Source: JANSYL01 sp963921255 (lineage in GTDB: Bacteria > Pseudomonadota > Alphaproteobacteria > Rhodobacterales > Rhodobacteraceae). From it: 64,000 nucleotides of DNA. Of this stretch, positions 1 to 9,181 are shown piece after piece (within the stretch, counting starts at the first letter, position 1; each line of letters begins with the position of its first letter). The notes beneath the pieces were generated by a model, which saw only the letters and a program-made list of their open reading frames with translations, searched no databases and was not told the DNA's origin. The DNA lies in assembly GCA_963921255.3 (NCBI GenBank), contig CAWUEW020000002.1:496001-560000 (forward strand), in the 5' to 3' direction. The translations under genes were made by a program, and so were the position numbers.

Positions 1-61
1 CCAAGGAAAGTCGGGTCAATTCCCGAATGTCCGGTTCGTCATCTACATGCATAATCAACAT
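1..61 (-). CDS. Response regulator receiver domain, N-terminal fragment (partial)
   Basis: Only the first 20 or so codons lie in the window; the gene runs off the left edge. Translating the minus strand from the ATG at 61 gives MLIMHVDDEPDIRELTRLSL. The hydrophobic first strand followed by the acidic DDE pocket is the hallmark start of a CheY-like receiver domain. A second in-frame ATG at 52 (MHVDDE) is an alternative start. It follows the sensor kinase gene on the same strand after 54 bp, so it is probably the kinase's partner and receives phosphate from its histidine. Whether an output domain follows cannot be seen. Confidence 0.75.
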   Translation of the reverse strand, partial: MLIMHVDDEPDIRELTRLSL

Positions 62-115
62 GTGGGCCTCCTCCACAAACAATGCATTCTACGCCAAAAA
101 AATGTCATCCCGCCG

Positions 116-2665
116 TCAGGCCCGATCTGCGGCCGCGATGTCGTCGTCCAAATCCTCATGTCCTAAATCGTCCGACCAAGCCGGCAGGGAAAAACTGAAC
201 CGGCTGCCTTGGCCCAAGGTGCTTTCGACCCAGATTTCGCCGTCCATCAATTGAACGAACTCTCGAATAATCGTCAGGCCCAATCCAACGCCGGATGTAT
301 TTCTGGTGTTGCCCGTTTCGGCTTGGTGGAAGCGGTCAAAGATCAAGGGCTGCATGTCTTCGGCCACACCGATCCCGGTATCCTCGACGTGCACGACGAC
401 CGTATCGTCAACGCGTTCGCTTCGGATTGAGATCTGCCCGGCCTCGGTGAACTTGATGGCGTTGTTGACCAGGTTGTTGAGGATTTGTCGGAACCGCGCA
501 GCGTCGGCATACACAGCGACCTCGCCCACGTCGTGCACCAGCGCCAGTGCCTTCTCCGTGGCCATCGGTGCGAACTGCTCGACAACTGACGCAACGATCG
601 GGGCAACGTCCACCCGTTCGGCTTGGATGCGCACGGTGTTCGATTCAATGCGGGCCAGGTCAAGCATGTCCGAAATCAGCGTCAGCAATTGCTGACCGGC
701 GTCGTCCATTTTGCGGGCAAAATTCTCGACTTCGGACATGGCACCGTCCAGGGCGACGCTGAGATCTTCGCGCCCCTCGACATCGGCCGCGTTGGCCAAC
801 CGCTTGAATGCAGGCAACACATGCGGCCGCGTGAGGAAGCGGTTGAACCCAAGCAAAACCGTCAGTGGGGTGCGCAACTCGTGACTGATCACGTTCAGGA
901 ACTGCGTCTTCGCTCGGTCCGCTTTCTGTGCGTCCCGGAGCGCGGAATACAGCGGCGTCACGTCCGCGGCTGTGCCCCGATACCCCATGAACGTGCCTTC
1001 GGCGTTGTAGAACGGTCGCCCGCTGGTGCGCACCCACATCTCATCCTGCCGCACATCGAGGGCGCGATAGATCAAGTCGTGAAATTCTTCCCGTGCCTCG
1101 AGCGCTTCGAGGATCTGGGTGGTGCCAGCGGGTCCGGTTGAACCGGCGTCCGGGCGTGCGAACTCATCCCGCCGGCGACCCAGAATGGCACTCGGGTCGA
1201 CGCCGGTCGCCCGTTCCATCCCGGCTGACAGGTAGGAAAAACGCAGATCCGCATCCTGTTCCCAGAACCACTCCGTGCTCATGTCGCTCAACTCGGCGAA
1301 CCGTGCTTCCGCTTCGTCGCGCGCGGCCAGTGCGGATTGCAATTCAGCATTGAACCGCTCGAGCTTCAGTGCGTTTTCCTTGATTTCCGTGATGTCGAGC
1401 CTGACGCCGACGCGCCCGCCATCCGGGGTCGCGCGTTCGATGATCCGAAGCCAACGTCCATCAACAAGCTGCTGCTCAACGAACGACTCGTCCGACCGGT
1501 GCGCCGACAGCCGCTCGGAAAGCCAGTCTTCTTCACGACCGACGGCCTCGGGGAACTGCCCGTGCTCCAGGCCATAGCGCAGCATCTGCTCAAAGGTATT
1601 ACCCGGCACCATGGCGGGCGCGCTCTTGGCATAGAATTCTTTGTAGGTGTCGTTGCACAGAACCATCCGGTCTTCGGCGTCGTGCACCACGAAGCCACCC
1701 GGCAACACGTCGATTGCGCCGCGCAACTGTTGCGACACCCGTGCGCGTTCTGCGCGCAGCAACAGGAAATACCGCGTCAAAAGCACCGCCACGATCGCGA
1801 TCAGGAGATAGGTGCCGCGGCGCGTTGTCAGGCCGGGGGGGCGCGTGATCCAACCGTCCATCGGGATGACGGCAATGTCCCACGCGGCATTCGCGATGGA
1901 TATGTCGGACTGAATTTCGGTGGCCCCGAACACCGCCGGATCCCCAAAGATCGGAGTCGCGTCGCGGTCCGCCAAGCGGATGGCCACTTCGTAGGGTTTG
2001 TCCGGCTCGAACAATCCGACTTCGCGGAATACCGCGTCGGCGGAAAACACCAGAGAGACCATGCCCCAGAATTCGCCTCGGGCGTCACTCGGGTCCGCCA
2101 CCTCCGATCCCACAAAGACGGGCTGTCGCACGATGAACCCCATGGGACCCAGGAACAACTCGATCGGGCCCTGGAGTTCCCCGATCCCTGTGTCGCGCAC
2201 ACGTGCAACCGAGGCCACACGCACGGGCGAGGTCGAAAGGTCCGTGCCGAGGATACGCGCGTTTTCCTCGATCGGATGGACGTGGGCGATCCGGAGATCG
2301 CGGATGGTGGAAATGTTCAAGACCGAGGGTTCGCCACGCAGCACCACGGCCCCAAGCCGGCTGAACTGATCCTGATTGATGTCCGGAACGAGGGACACCG
2401 CACCGGCGATGGCGCGCCCGGTGTCAAACTTCCGGCGCAATACACTCAACAGATCTTCGGACAGCATATCCAGATAGGCTTGGGCGTCGGACGTTTGCGA
2501 GGCGACCAAATCGGCCCGCATTGCCCGTTCTTCCAGTACGGCGACGCCAGCAATACCCGTAACGACGCCAAGATAGGTCAACGCCGTCCAGACGCCGAGC
2601 CCCAACCTTTGCAATACCTTACGCAACGCGGTGCTTCCTCCCGACAGGAACACGGCCTGCGCCAC
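116..2665 (-). CDS. Membrane PAS-domain sensor histidine kinase
   Basis: The 849-residue protein has a transmembrane helix near residues 27-45, a periplasmic sensor region of about 240 residues, a second helix near 285-305 and two PAS-type regions (about 315-430 and 460-590). The dimerisation box ISHELRTPL carries the phospho-accepting His. The C-terminal ATPase domain shows the N box (NNLVNNAIKF), G1 (DTGIGV) and G2 (GVGLGL). There is no fused receiver; a separate receiver gene follows at 61. The ligand is unknown. A strong SD (GGGAGGAAG, minus strand 2642-2634) lies inside the first codons, about 10 nt before an in-frame TTG at 2626, so translation may really start there. That would put the first helix close to the N-terminus. 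Confidence 0.88.
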   Translation of the reverse strand: MAQAVFLSGGSTALRKVLQRLGLGVWTALTYLGVVTGIAGVAVLEERAMRADLVASQTSDAQAYLDMLSEDLLSVLRRKFDTGRAIAGAVSLVPDINQDQFSRLGAVVLRGEPSVLNISTIRDLRIAHVHPIEENARILGTDLSTSPVRVASVARVRDTGIGELQGPIELFLGPMGFIVRQPVFVGSEVADPSDARGEFWGMVSLVFSADAVFREVGLFEPDKPYEVAIRLADRDATPIFGDPAVFGATEIQSDISIANAAWDIAVIPMDGWITRPPGLTTRRGTYLLIAIVAVLLTRYFLLLRAERARVSQQLRGAIDVLPGGFVVHDAEDRMVLCNDTYKEFYAKSAPAMVPGNTFEQMLRYGLEHGQFPEAVGREEDWLSERLSAHRSDESFVEQQLVDGRWLRIIERATPDGGRVGVRLDITEIKENALKLERFNAELQSALAARDEAEARFAELSDMSTEWFWEQDADLRFSYLSAGMERATGVDPSAILGRRRDEFARPDAGSTGPAGTTQILEALEAREEFHDLIYRALDVRQDEMWVRTSGRPFYNAEGTFMGYRGTAADVTPLYSALRDAQKADRAKTQFLNVISHELRTPLTVLLGFNRFLTRPHVLPAFKRLANAADVEGREDLSVALDGAMSEVENFARKMDDAGQQLLTLISDMLDLARIESNTVRIQAERVDVAPIVASVVEQFAPMATEKALALVHDVGEVAVYADAARFRQILNNLVNNAIKFTEAGQISIRSERVDDTVVVHVEDTGIGVAEDMQPLIFDRFHQAETGNTRNTSGVGLGLTIIREFVQLMDGEIWVESTLGQGSRFSFSLPAWSDDLGHEDLDDDIAAADRA

Positions 2666-2896
2666 GTCGCTGCGGCGCGCGGGCCTTGCTCAAATCTTGC
2701 CTCGCCTCAAATCCTTTTTCGTTAACGCTCCACCGGACGCGTCGATACCAACCCGGTATCCAGCGTCGCCGATGCTACTCGAACCCCACCCCGGCACCAC
2801 AATTCCGCACCGGTCACGATCAGACTGCCACAGGCGGCGGAACACGGCAATTGCTCGCGCAAGATTGTATTGCGGTGTAGCCCCGCAGACTCAGAT

Positions 2897-5545
2897 TCAT
2901 GCGTTGCCCTGGCTTGGCCCTTGTCCCACGTCGCGATCCGTGTCGCTGGTCGCGCCTGCCATCCGGAGCGTTTTGTAGATCTCCGGGGCCACGAAAAGCG
3001 GAACCGCAAGCGCGGCGATCAGGCCCCATTCGTACCATCCAAGGGCGACCGTCTGCAGCATGGTCTGGAGGGGGCTCCAATAGACCGCGGCGACTTGCAA
3101 CAATAGCATCGCTGCAAAGGCAACCAGCAGCAGCGGATTGCCCGTAAACCCGATGCGCCAGTTCGGCGTCTTGAGGGAACGGAAGGCAAAAACGCTGACT
3201 TTCTCGAAGATCACCATGCCCGTGAAGGCCGCCGTCCGGGCCACATCGACGCCCATCGGCCGCAGTGTTTCAAAAATCACGACCGACGCAATCCCGGTGT
3301 AGACACCGAACACCAGGATCACGCCAAAACTGGTCATCGACAGGACACCCTCGCTGCGCTTGCGCGGCGGCTCGCGCATCTGCGCCTTTTCCGCGGGTTC
3401 CAACCCAAGGGCCGCCGCGGTGATGCCGTCAGTGATCAGGTTCATCCAGAGGATTTGGGTGGGAAGAAAGATCAGCGGCGCCAACATGGCCGTATTGATC
3501 AACAGCGCCACGACCTCCCCCGCGTTCGAAGACAAGAGATAGCGCACGAATTTGCGGGTGTTGTCGAACTGGCGCCGGCCCTCCCGGATCGCTGTGACGA
3601 TGGTGGCGTAGTTGTCATCGAGCAGAACCAGATCGGCGGCATCCTTGGCAACCTCGGTGCCGCGGACACCCATTGCGACCCCGATGTCTGCCTTGCGCAG
3701 TGCCGGCGCGTCATTCACACCATCACCGGTGACGGCAATGGTTTCGTCCATCGCCTGCAGCGCATCGACGATGCGGAGTTTGTCAGCCGGAGACACCCGC
3801 GCGAAACTGACTTTGCCAGCCACTGCGCTTTGCAGCGCAGCCGCATCCATACCGGCCAGATCAGCACCGGTCAGGATCTCGTCGACATCCATGCGGAGTT
3901 GTTGGGCCACATTCATTGCCGTGGCCGGATGGTCGCCTGTCATCATCAGCGTGCGAATGCCCGCAGCACGTGCCGCCGCGATGGCCGCCCCCACCTCGGT
4001 CCGCGGGGGATCAATCATGCCAACAAGGCCCACAAGAATGAGGTCGTGTTCCTCGATTTGACCTTGCGTGGTCGCGCGCATGGCCACGGCAATGACCCGG
4101 TGGCCACTTTCCGCGAGACGCCGGGCTTCAGCGGACACCGCGGCTGCGTCCGCCGCGGACAGGGAACGCGGCCCGTCCGCCCCCAGAACGCGATCACAGA
4201 TGTCGATCACCAGTTCCGGTGCGCCCTTTGTCAGAATAGTGTGTCCATCCGCCCCGGCCTCCAGCACCGACATCCGTTTGCGGTCGCTGGTGAAGGGCAG
4301 CTCGGCGATCAGGGTGGCGCGGTCTTCTGTCGGGGCCCAGACCTTGTGGGCCAACGTCACCAACGCCGCCTCGGTCGGATCACCCAGGGCTTGCCATTGG
4401 TCCCCAACGCGGTTGAGCCCGGCGTGCGAACACACCAAGCCGATATGGCAAACCTGATCCAATACAGGGTCGTTCCCCCACCGAAGCTTGCCCGCATCCC
4501 CTTCCACGTGGCCCATCGGGTCATACCCGGTGCCCGTGACTTGGTATCGCCGGTCGATCGTCCAGATTTCGCGTACTGTCATCTGGTTCTCGGTCAACGT
4601 GCCCGTCTTGTCAGTGCAGATCACGCTCGCGCTGCCGAGGGTCTCGACGGCCTGGAGGTGCCGCACCAGCGCATTGCGCCGCGCCATCGCCCCTGCCCCG
4701 AGCGCCAGCGTCACCGTCACAACGGCCGGCAGCCCCTCGGGCACCATCGCAACGGCCATCGACAGGCCAAGCATGACGACCTCAAGCGTCTCAAGACCAC
4801 GCCAAACGCCCATGCCAGCAACCAGGAGCGCGACAACGATCGCCATCTGGCCAAGCTGGCGGGCCAGCCGTCCGAGTTCCCGTTGAAGCGAGGTTTCCTT
4901 CTGGTCGACCGAGCCCGTGAGTTTCGCAACCTTGCCGAACTCCGTGTCCGATCCGATCCGCGTCACGCGCGCCTCGGCATGACCGGACGTGACCGTTGTG
5001 CCAGAAAAGAGGGGGGCATCACTGTCTTTCGTGACCGGCACGGATTCGCCCGTCAGGACGCTTTCGTCCACCTTGAGGCCAACCTCGGCACAGGTGCGGG
5101 CATCGGCAGGCACACGGTCCCCTTCCGACAGCAAGATCACATCACCCGGTACCAATTCGCGGGCCGAAATAACGTGCTCTTGGTTGTCGCGGACAACGCG
5201 GGCCGACGGCGACAACATGGCCGCCAAAGACTGAACGGCCCGCTCGGCGCGCCATTCCTGGGTGAACCCAAGGATCCCGTTGAGCATCACGACTGCCCCG
5301 ATCGCCAAGGCGTCGATATGCTCTCCAAGGATCACGGCCAGCGCGGCCGCCCCGATCAGCATCAGGACCAATACGCCAGTGAACTGCCGCGCAAACACGA
5401 CCAAGGGCGAAACTGGCTTGGGTTGAGGCAGCTCGTTCCACCCATGTTCCAGGCGCAGCTGCGCGATCTCCGCCTGACGGAGACCGCCCAATTGAGTGTC
5501 ACTTTGCGCTTTTGGAGGACCCACCAACCTGACCACCACCCGCAT
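2897..5545 (-). CDS. P2-type cation-transporting P-type ATPase (calcium-ATPase-like)
   Basis: The 882-residue protein is full length for a bacterial PacL/PMR1-like pump. It has an N-terminal cation ATPase domain, the actuator TGES (about 165-168), the M4 motif VPEGLP (about 268-273), the phosphorylation motif DKTGT (Asp near 312), the hinge TGDGVNDAPAL and a C-terminal bundle of about six membrane helices. PEGLP in M4, not CPC, places it with Ca2+/Na+,K+-type pumps rather than heavy-metal pumps. The exact cation is not readable. An FNR-type palindrome lies 67 bp upstream, so low-oxygen control is likely (inference). It is divergent from the sulfide-oxidation genes. Confidence 0.9.
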   Translation of the reverse strand: MRVVVRLVGPPKAQSDTQLGGLRQAEIAQLRLEHGWNELPQPKPVSPLVVFARQFTGVLVLMLIGAAALAVILGEHIDALAIGAVVMLNGILGFTQEWRAERAVQSLAAMLSPSARVVRDNQEHVISARELVPGDVILLSEGDRVPADARTCAEVGLKVDESVLTGESVPVTKDSDAPLFSGTTVTSGHAEARVTRIGSDTEFGKVAKLTGSVDQKETSLQRELGRLARQLGQMAIVVALLVAGMGVWRGLETLEVVMLGLSMAVAMVPEGLPAVVTVTLALGAGAMARRNALVRHLQAVETLGSASVICTDKTGTLTENQMTVREIWTIDRRYQVTGTGYDPMGHVEGDAGKLRWGNDPVLDQVCHIGLVCSHAGLNRVGDQWQALGDPTEAALVTLAHKVWAPTEDRATLIAELPFTSDRKRMSVLEAGADGHTILTKGAPELVIDICDRVLGADGPRSLSAADAAAVSAEARRLAESGHRVIAVAMRATTQGQIEEHDLILVGLVGMIDPPRTEVGAAIAAARAAGIRTLMMTGDHPATAMNVAQQLRMDVDEILTGADLAGMDAAALQSAVAGKVSFARVSPADKLRIVDALQAMDETIAVTGDGVNDAPALRKADIGVAMGVRGTEVAKDAADLVLLDDNYATIVTAIREGRRQFDNTRKFVRYLLSSNAGEVVALLINTAMLAPLIFLPTQILWMNLITDGITAAALGLEPAEKAQMREPPRKRSEGVLSMTSFGVILVFGVYTGIASVVIFETLRPMGVDVARTAAFTGMVIFEKVSVFAFRSLKTPNWRIGFTGNPLLLVAFAAMLLLQVAAVYWSPLQTMLQTVALGWYEWGLIAALAVPLFVAPEIYKTLRMAGATSDTDRDVGQGPSQGNA

Positions 5546-5611
5546 GTCTCCAGACGCCGGCAGAAGCAGACGCCCTGTCGTCGTGCATACCGCATTTGGT
5601 CCAGGCCGGTT

Positions 5612-5625
5612 TTGACACGGGTCAA
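5612..5625. promoter_or_regulatory. FNR/CRP-family palindrome
   Basis: TTGAC-ACGG-GTCAA is a perfect dyad with the half-site and spacing of Rhodobacterales FnrL/Dnr-type sites (consensus TTGAT-N4-ATCAA; TTGAC half-sites occur). Its centre is 73 bp from the cation ATPase start on the minus strand and about 154 bp from the DUF2892 gene on the plus strand. It is better placed to control the ATPase. Confidence 0.65.
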
Positions 5626-5772
5626 AGGGCGCGTTTTGTCATCTACGCATCGGGCATTGGCCCTGACCGCCCCTCCGCCGAGGCTTTGGTGATGTAGTCA
5701 CCGATCCGGACCGGCGCCGTGTGCCAGTTTGCACTCGATGATTCCCAATGGAGGCTGTCATGACAAAAAAAC

Positions 5773-5970
5773 ATGGGCACACTTGACCGCGGCGCACGCT
5801 TGGCGATTTCGGCCGCGCTCCTTCTTCTCGCATTTGCCACCGGCGCCCTCGGCGGCGGCGTGGCGTTCTTGCTCGCGCTGGCGGTTTCAGGGGTGTTCAC
5901 GGTGACCGCACTTGTCGGCACCTGCCCCCTGTACAGCATCGTTGGGTTCAAAACCTGCAAGGCGTGCTGA
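5773..5970 (+). CDS. DUF2892 (YgaP-type) inner-membrane protein; start likely disrupted by A7
   Basis: This 65-residue protein has two hydrophobic helices (about 10-27 and 28-47) and a Cys-rich tail (GTCPLY...KTCKAC). It matches DUF2892, the membrane module found next to or fused to rhodaneses and sulfide-oxidation enzymes. Family members usually begin M-x-K-N-x-G-x-x-D-R. A well-placed SD (GGAGG 5750-5754) precedes an ATG at 5760 that reads only eight codons before a stop. Removing one A from the A7 run at 5765-5771 would give MTKNMGTLDRG in frame with this ORF. The annotated ATG at 5773 has no SD of its own, so the true protein is probably 69-70 residues starting at 5760. It heads the persulfide dioxygenase operon. 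Confidence 0.75.
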   Translation: MGTLDRGARLAISAALLLLAFATGALGGGVAFLLALAVSGVFTVTALVGTCPLYSIVGFKTCKAC

Positions 5971-6026
5971 GGCCGCGTTTCGTCCGGCCCGCACACCGCA
6001 ACCCGTGGTTTGAGGAGGAAAAACAC

Positions 6027-6911
6027 ATGACCGATTATCCCGTGAACACCGACGTCACGCCTGAGGTTCAGGCGTTCTTCGACGACGCCACCAACACCAT
6101 CACCTACATCGTGAAGGACCCCGCTTCGAATGCCTGCGCAATCGTCGACAGCGTCATGGACATCGACTACGCGGCGGGTCGGATCACCTTTGATCACGCG
6201 GATGAGTTGATCCGACAGATCCAATCCCAGGGACTGAAACTGGAATGGATCATCGAAACGCATGTGCATGCCGACCACCTGTCAGCCGCGCCCTACATCC
6301 AGGAGAAACTGGGCGGAAAGATCGGGGTCGGATCGCAGATCACGGTCGTGCAGGACGTCTTTGGCAAGGTTTTCAACGAAGGCACCGAGTTCCAACGGGA
6401 CGGCAGCCAGTTCGACGCGCTGTTCGAAGACGGCGACACCTACATGGTTGGCGAGATGCAGTGCTTTGCAATGTACACGCCGGGCCACACGCCGGCCTGC
6501 ATGGTCCATGTCATGGGCGACGCGGCCTTTGTGGGCGATACGCTGTTCATGCCCGACGGCGGCTCTGCGCGCTGCGACTTCCCGGGGGGCAGTGCGGAAA
6601 CGCTGTACGACTCGATCATGAAGGTCCTGGCGCTGCCCGACGAGACCCGGCTTTTCATGTGCCACGACTACGGGCCCAACGGGCGCGATATCGCGTGGGA
6701 AACCACGGTCGCCGAAGAGAAGGCCCACAACATCCATGTCGGAGGCGGCAAGACGAAAGACGAGTTCGTCAAGTTCCGAACCGAGCGCGATGCGCAACTT
6801 TCCATGCCGAAACTCATCATCCCGTCGCTGCAAGTGAACATGCGTGCCGGGGAAATCCCAACCGATCCGGATGGCAACCCAATGCTCAAAGTGCCGGTCA
6901 ACGGACTTTGA
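6027..6911 (+). CDS. MBL-fold persulfide dioxygenase-like hydrolase (ETHE1/Blh family)
   Basis: The 294-residue metallo-beta-lactamase-fold protein has the metal motif THVHADHLSAA (HxHxDH), a downstream GHTPACMVH ligand region, GDTLFMPDGG and a CHDYGPNGRD motif. These are typical of persulfide dioxygenases related to ETHE1 and to Blh of bigR-type operons. Known members oxidise glutathione persulfide to sulfite with a mononuclear iron. The start at 6027 is chosen because GAGGAGGA at 6012-6019 precedes it; an upstream in-frame extension from 5964 overlaps the previous gene and lacks an SD. It sits between the DUF2892 gene and a DUF442 protein, the usual neighbours in sulfide detoxification. Confidence 0.88.
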   Translation: MTDYPVNTDVTPEVQAFFDDATNTITYIVKDPASNACAIVDSVMDIDYAAGRITFDHADELIRQIQSQGLKLEWIIETHVHADHLSAAPYIQEKLGGKIGVGSQITVVQDVFGKVFNEGTEFQRDGSQFDALFEDGDTYMVGEMQCFAMYTPGHTPACMVHVMGDAAFVGDTLFMPDGGSARCDFPGGSAETLYDSIMKVLALPDETRLFMCHDYGPNGRDIAWETTVAEEKAHNIHVGGGKTKDEFVKFRTERDAQLSMPKLIIPSLQVNMRAGEIPTDPDGNPMLKVPVNGL

Positions 6912-6932
6912 CCACATCAAGGAAACACTGAA

Positions 6933-7265
6933 ATGGACATCAAGACCATCGCGCCGGGCCTGTCGGTCAGCCCGCAAATCATGCCCGAAGACGTCGCGAC
7001 GCTGGCCCGCGACGGGTTTCGCACCATTATCTGCAACCGCCCCGACGGGGAAGGCGACGACCAGCCGAGTTTTGCGGAGATTTCTGCCGCCGCCAAGGCC
7101 GCCGGTATGGAAGCCCGCTACATCCCTGTGACGCCGGGCCAAATGCAGGCCTCGGATGTCGCTGCGTTCGGCAACGCTTTGGCAAGCTTGGGCCAGCCTG
7201 TCCTCGCCTACTGCCGGACCGGGGCCCGCTCGTCCATGCTTTGGTCGGCGCATTCCGGGCAGTAG
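6933..7265 (+). CDS. TIGR01244/DUF442 rhodanese-phosphatase-like sulfur transferase
   Basis: The 110-residue protein begins 21 bp after the persulfide dioxygenase gene. It shows the DUF442 pattern: LSVSPQIMPEDV, then GFRTIICNRPDGE, then a C-terminal active loop YCRTGARSS. CRTGAR is a rhodanese-like catalytic cysteine loop on a dual-specificity-phosphatase fold. In Blh proteins this domain is fused to the dioxygenase domain; here the two are separate neighbouring genes. The likely role is handling of sulfane sulfur or persulfide for the adjacent dioxygenase (inference from family and context). Confidence 0.85.
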   Translation: MDIKTIAPGLSVSPQIMPEDVATLARDGFRTIICNRPDGEGDDQPSFAEISAAAKAAGMEARYIPVTPGQMQASDVAAFGNALASLGQPVLAYCRTGARSSMLWSAHSGQ

Positions 7266-7392
7266 CACGAAACCCGGCCCGACCGGTCGTCAATTTGGAC
7301 AATCGCGCAGGTTGCGCATCCCCGCCATGTCAGTGCGCGGGGCGGCGGAAACGGGCCTTTGGCCCCGACCGCTTCTGTTTTTGGATCGTGAT

Positions 7393-9128
7393 ATGAAAGA
7401 TCAGCTTCGTCGCTACATCCCCGTTCTCGATTGGGGACGCCGGTACACCCGCTCGGATTTCTCGAGTGACATGGTCGCCGCGGTGATCGTGACGATCATG
7501 CTGATCCCACAATCCCTCGCCTACGCCCTGCTGGCGGGCCTTCCGCCCGAGGCCGGCATCTACGCCTCGATCGCCCCCATCGTGCTGTACGCCGTCTTTG
7601 GCACAAGCCGCGCCTTGGCCGTGGGGCCAGTTGCGGTGGTGTCCTTGCTGACCGCGTCAGCCATCGGGCAAGTCGCGGAACAAGGGACAGCGGGCTATGC
7701 CATTGCCGCGCTGACCCTCGCGTTCCTGTCGGGCGCATTCTTGATGTTGATGGGGGTCCTGCGCTTGGGGTTCTTGGCCAACTTTCTCAGCCACCCGGTG
7801 ATTGCGGGCTTCATCACGGCATCCGGCATCCTGATCGCGACCAGCCAGGTGAAGCACATCTTGGGCGTCAGCGCGCATGGCCACACCCTGCCGGAAATGC
7901 TGCTTTCGATTGGCGCGCATCTGGATGAGATCAATTGGACCACGCTGCTGATTGGCGCCTTGGCCACGGGCTTTTTGTTTTGGGTGCGCAAGAGCCTGAA
8001 ACCAACACTGCGCCGGATCGGTGTGCCGGTGGGCCTGGCCGACCTTTTGACCAAGGCGGGTCCGGTGGTTGCCGTGGTTGCCACCACCGTCGCGGTCTGG
8101 CGATTTGATCTGGCCGCCCAAGGGGTGCGTGTGGTGGGCGACGTCCCACAAAGCCTGCCCCCCTCACACTGCCGGGCTTTGCCCCCGACCTGTTGAGCGC
8201 GCTTTGGGTGCCGGCCATCCTGATCTCGATCATCGGTTTTGTGGAATCCGTGTCCGTCGCGCAAACCCTTGCCGCCAAGAAACTGCAACGGATCGACCCC
8301 GATCAGGAACTGATCGGCCTTGGGGCGGCCAATCTGGGCGCAGCCTTCACAGGCGGCTATCCTGTGACTGGCGGCTTTGCCCGCTCGGTCGTGAATTTTG
8401 ACGCCGGTGCATCCACCCCGGCGGCAGGCGCCTTCACCGCCGTCGGTCTGGCCTTCGCCGCCGTGGCCTTGACGCCTCTGGTCTACCACCTGCCCAATGC
8501 CACGCTTGCGGCCACGATCATTGTTGCCGTTCTAAGCCTCGTGGACGTTTCAATCTTGAAAAAAACCTGGAGCTACTCGCGGGCCGATTTCACCGCCGTC
8601 GCGGCGACCATCCTGTTGACCCTTGGTCTGGGCGTCGAAGTCGGCGTCGCCTCGGGCGTCGCAATTTCCGTCCTTCTGCATCTGTACAAGACCTCGCGAC
8701 CGCACGTGGCCGAGGTGGGATTGGTGCCCGGCACACAGCATTTTCGGAACATTCATCGGCACGCCGTCGACACCCATGCCAGTCTTGTCACCCTGCGCGT
8801 GGATGAGAGCCTGTACTTTGTGAATGCCCGGTTTCTCGAAGACCTTGTTCTGAAACGGGTGAGTGAGGGGCGCGATGTCCGAAACGTCGTGTTGATGTTC
8901 TCGGCCGTGAACGAAGTTGATTTCTCAGCGCTGGAAAGCCTCGAGGCGATCAATCATCGGTTAAAGGACATGAATATCGGGTTGCACCTGTCCGAGGTGA
9001 AGGGCCCGGTGATGGATCGCTTGAAGCGGTCGCATTTGATCGATGCGTTGAATGGAGCGGTCTTCCTGTCGCAATTCGATGCGTGGAACGCCCTCTATCC
9101 GGTCCACCTGCGGGACGCGGCCGAATAA
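7393..9128 (+). pseudogene. SulP-family anion transporter with STAS domain, interrupted by a -1 frameshift
   Basis: Two reading frames together encode one SulP permease of about 578 residues. The first frame (7393 to the stop at 8194-8196) gives the N-terminus and about half of the membrane helices, including PQSLAYALLAGLPPEAGIYA. The second frame continues without loss of homology (SIIGFVESVSVAQTLAAKK) to the C-terminal STAS domain. The break is at the C6 run 8158-8163: one extra C restores an open frame (...PQSLPPLTLPGFAPDLL...). Either the gene is freshly broken or a homopolymer was miscalled. It follows the persulfide oxidation genes, so sulfate or sulfite exchange is the likely role (inference). 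The SD before 7393 is weak. Confidence 0.85.
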
Positions 9129-9152
9129 CCCACCGGGCTTGGGTCTTGCGTG

Positions 9153-9177
9153 TCGCGGGCTGAGCGTCTGCCCGCGA
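9153..9177. terminator. Bidirectional hairpin between convergent genes
   Basis: TCGCGGGC (9153-9160) and GCCCGCGA (9170-9177) form a perfect 8-bp stem with a 9-nt loop. It lies between the ends of the SulP gene and the convergent deacylase gene. There is no strong U-tract on either side. Confidence 0.45.
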
Positions 9178-9181
9178 GGCC

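Noticed and set aside
3455..5692. A 745-codon open frame on the plus strand opposite the cation ATPase
   Set aside because: It mirrors a convincing P-type ATPase; the peptide is Arg/His/Gln-rich with no motif. High-GC genes often leave long open antisense frames. The same holds for long frames opposite the kinase (1337-2725), 5'-nucleotidase (36329-37963), the acyl-CoA dehydrogenase (42730-44616) and PrpE (60739-62181).
7353..7366. Short GGGCC/GGCCC hairpin upstream of SulP
   Set aside because: Only 5 bp and no T-run directly after; compatible with chance in GC-rich DNA.
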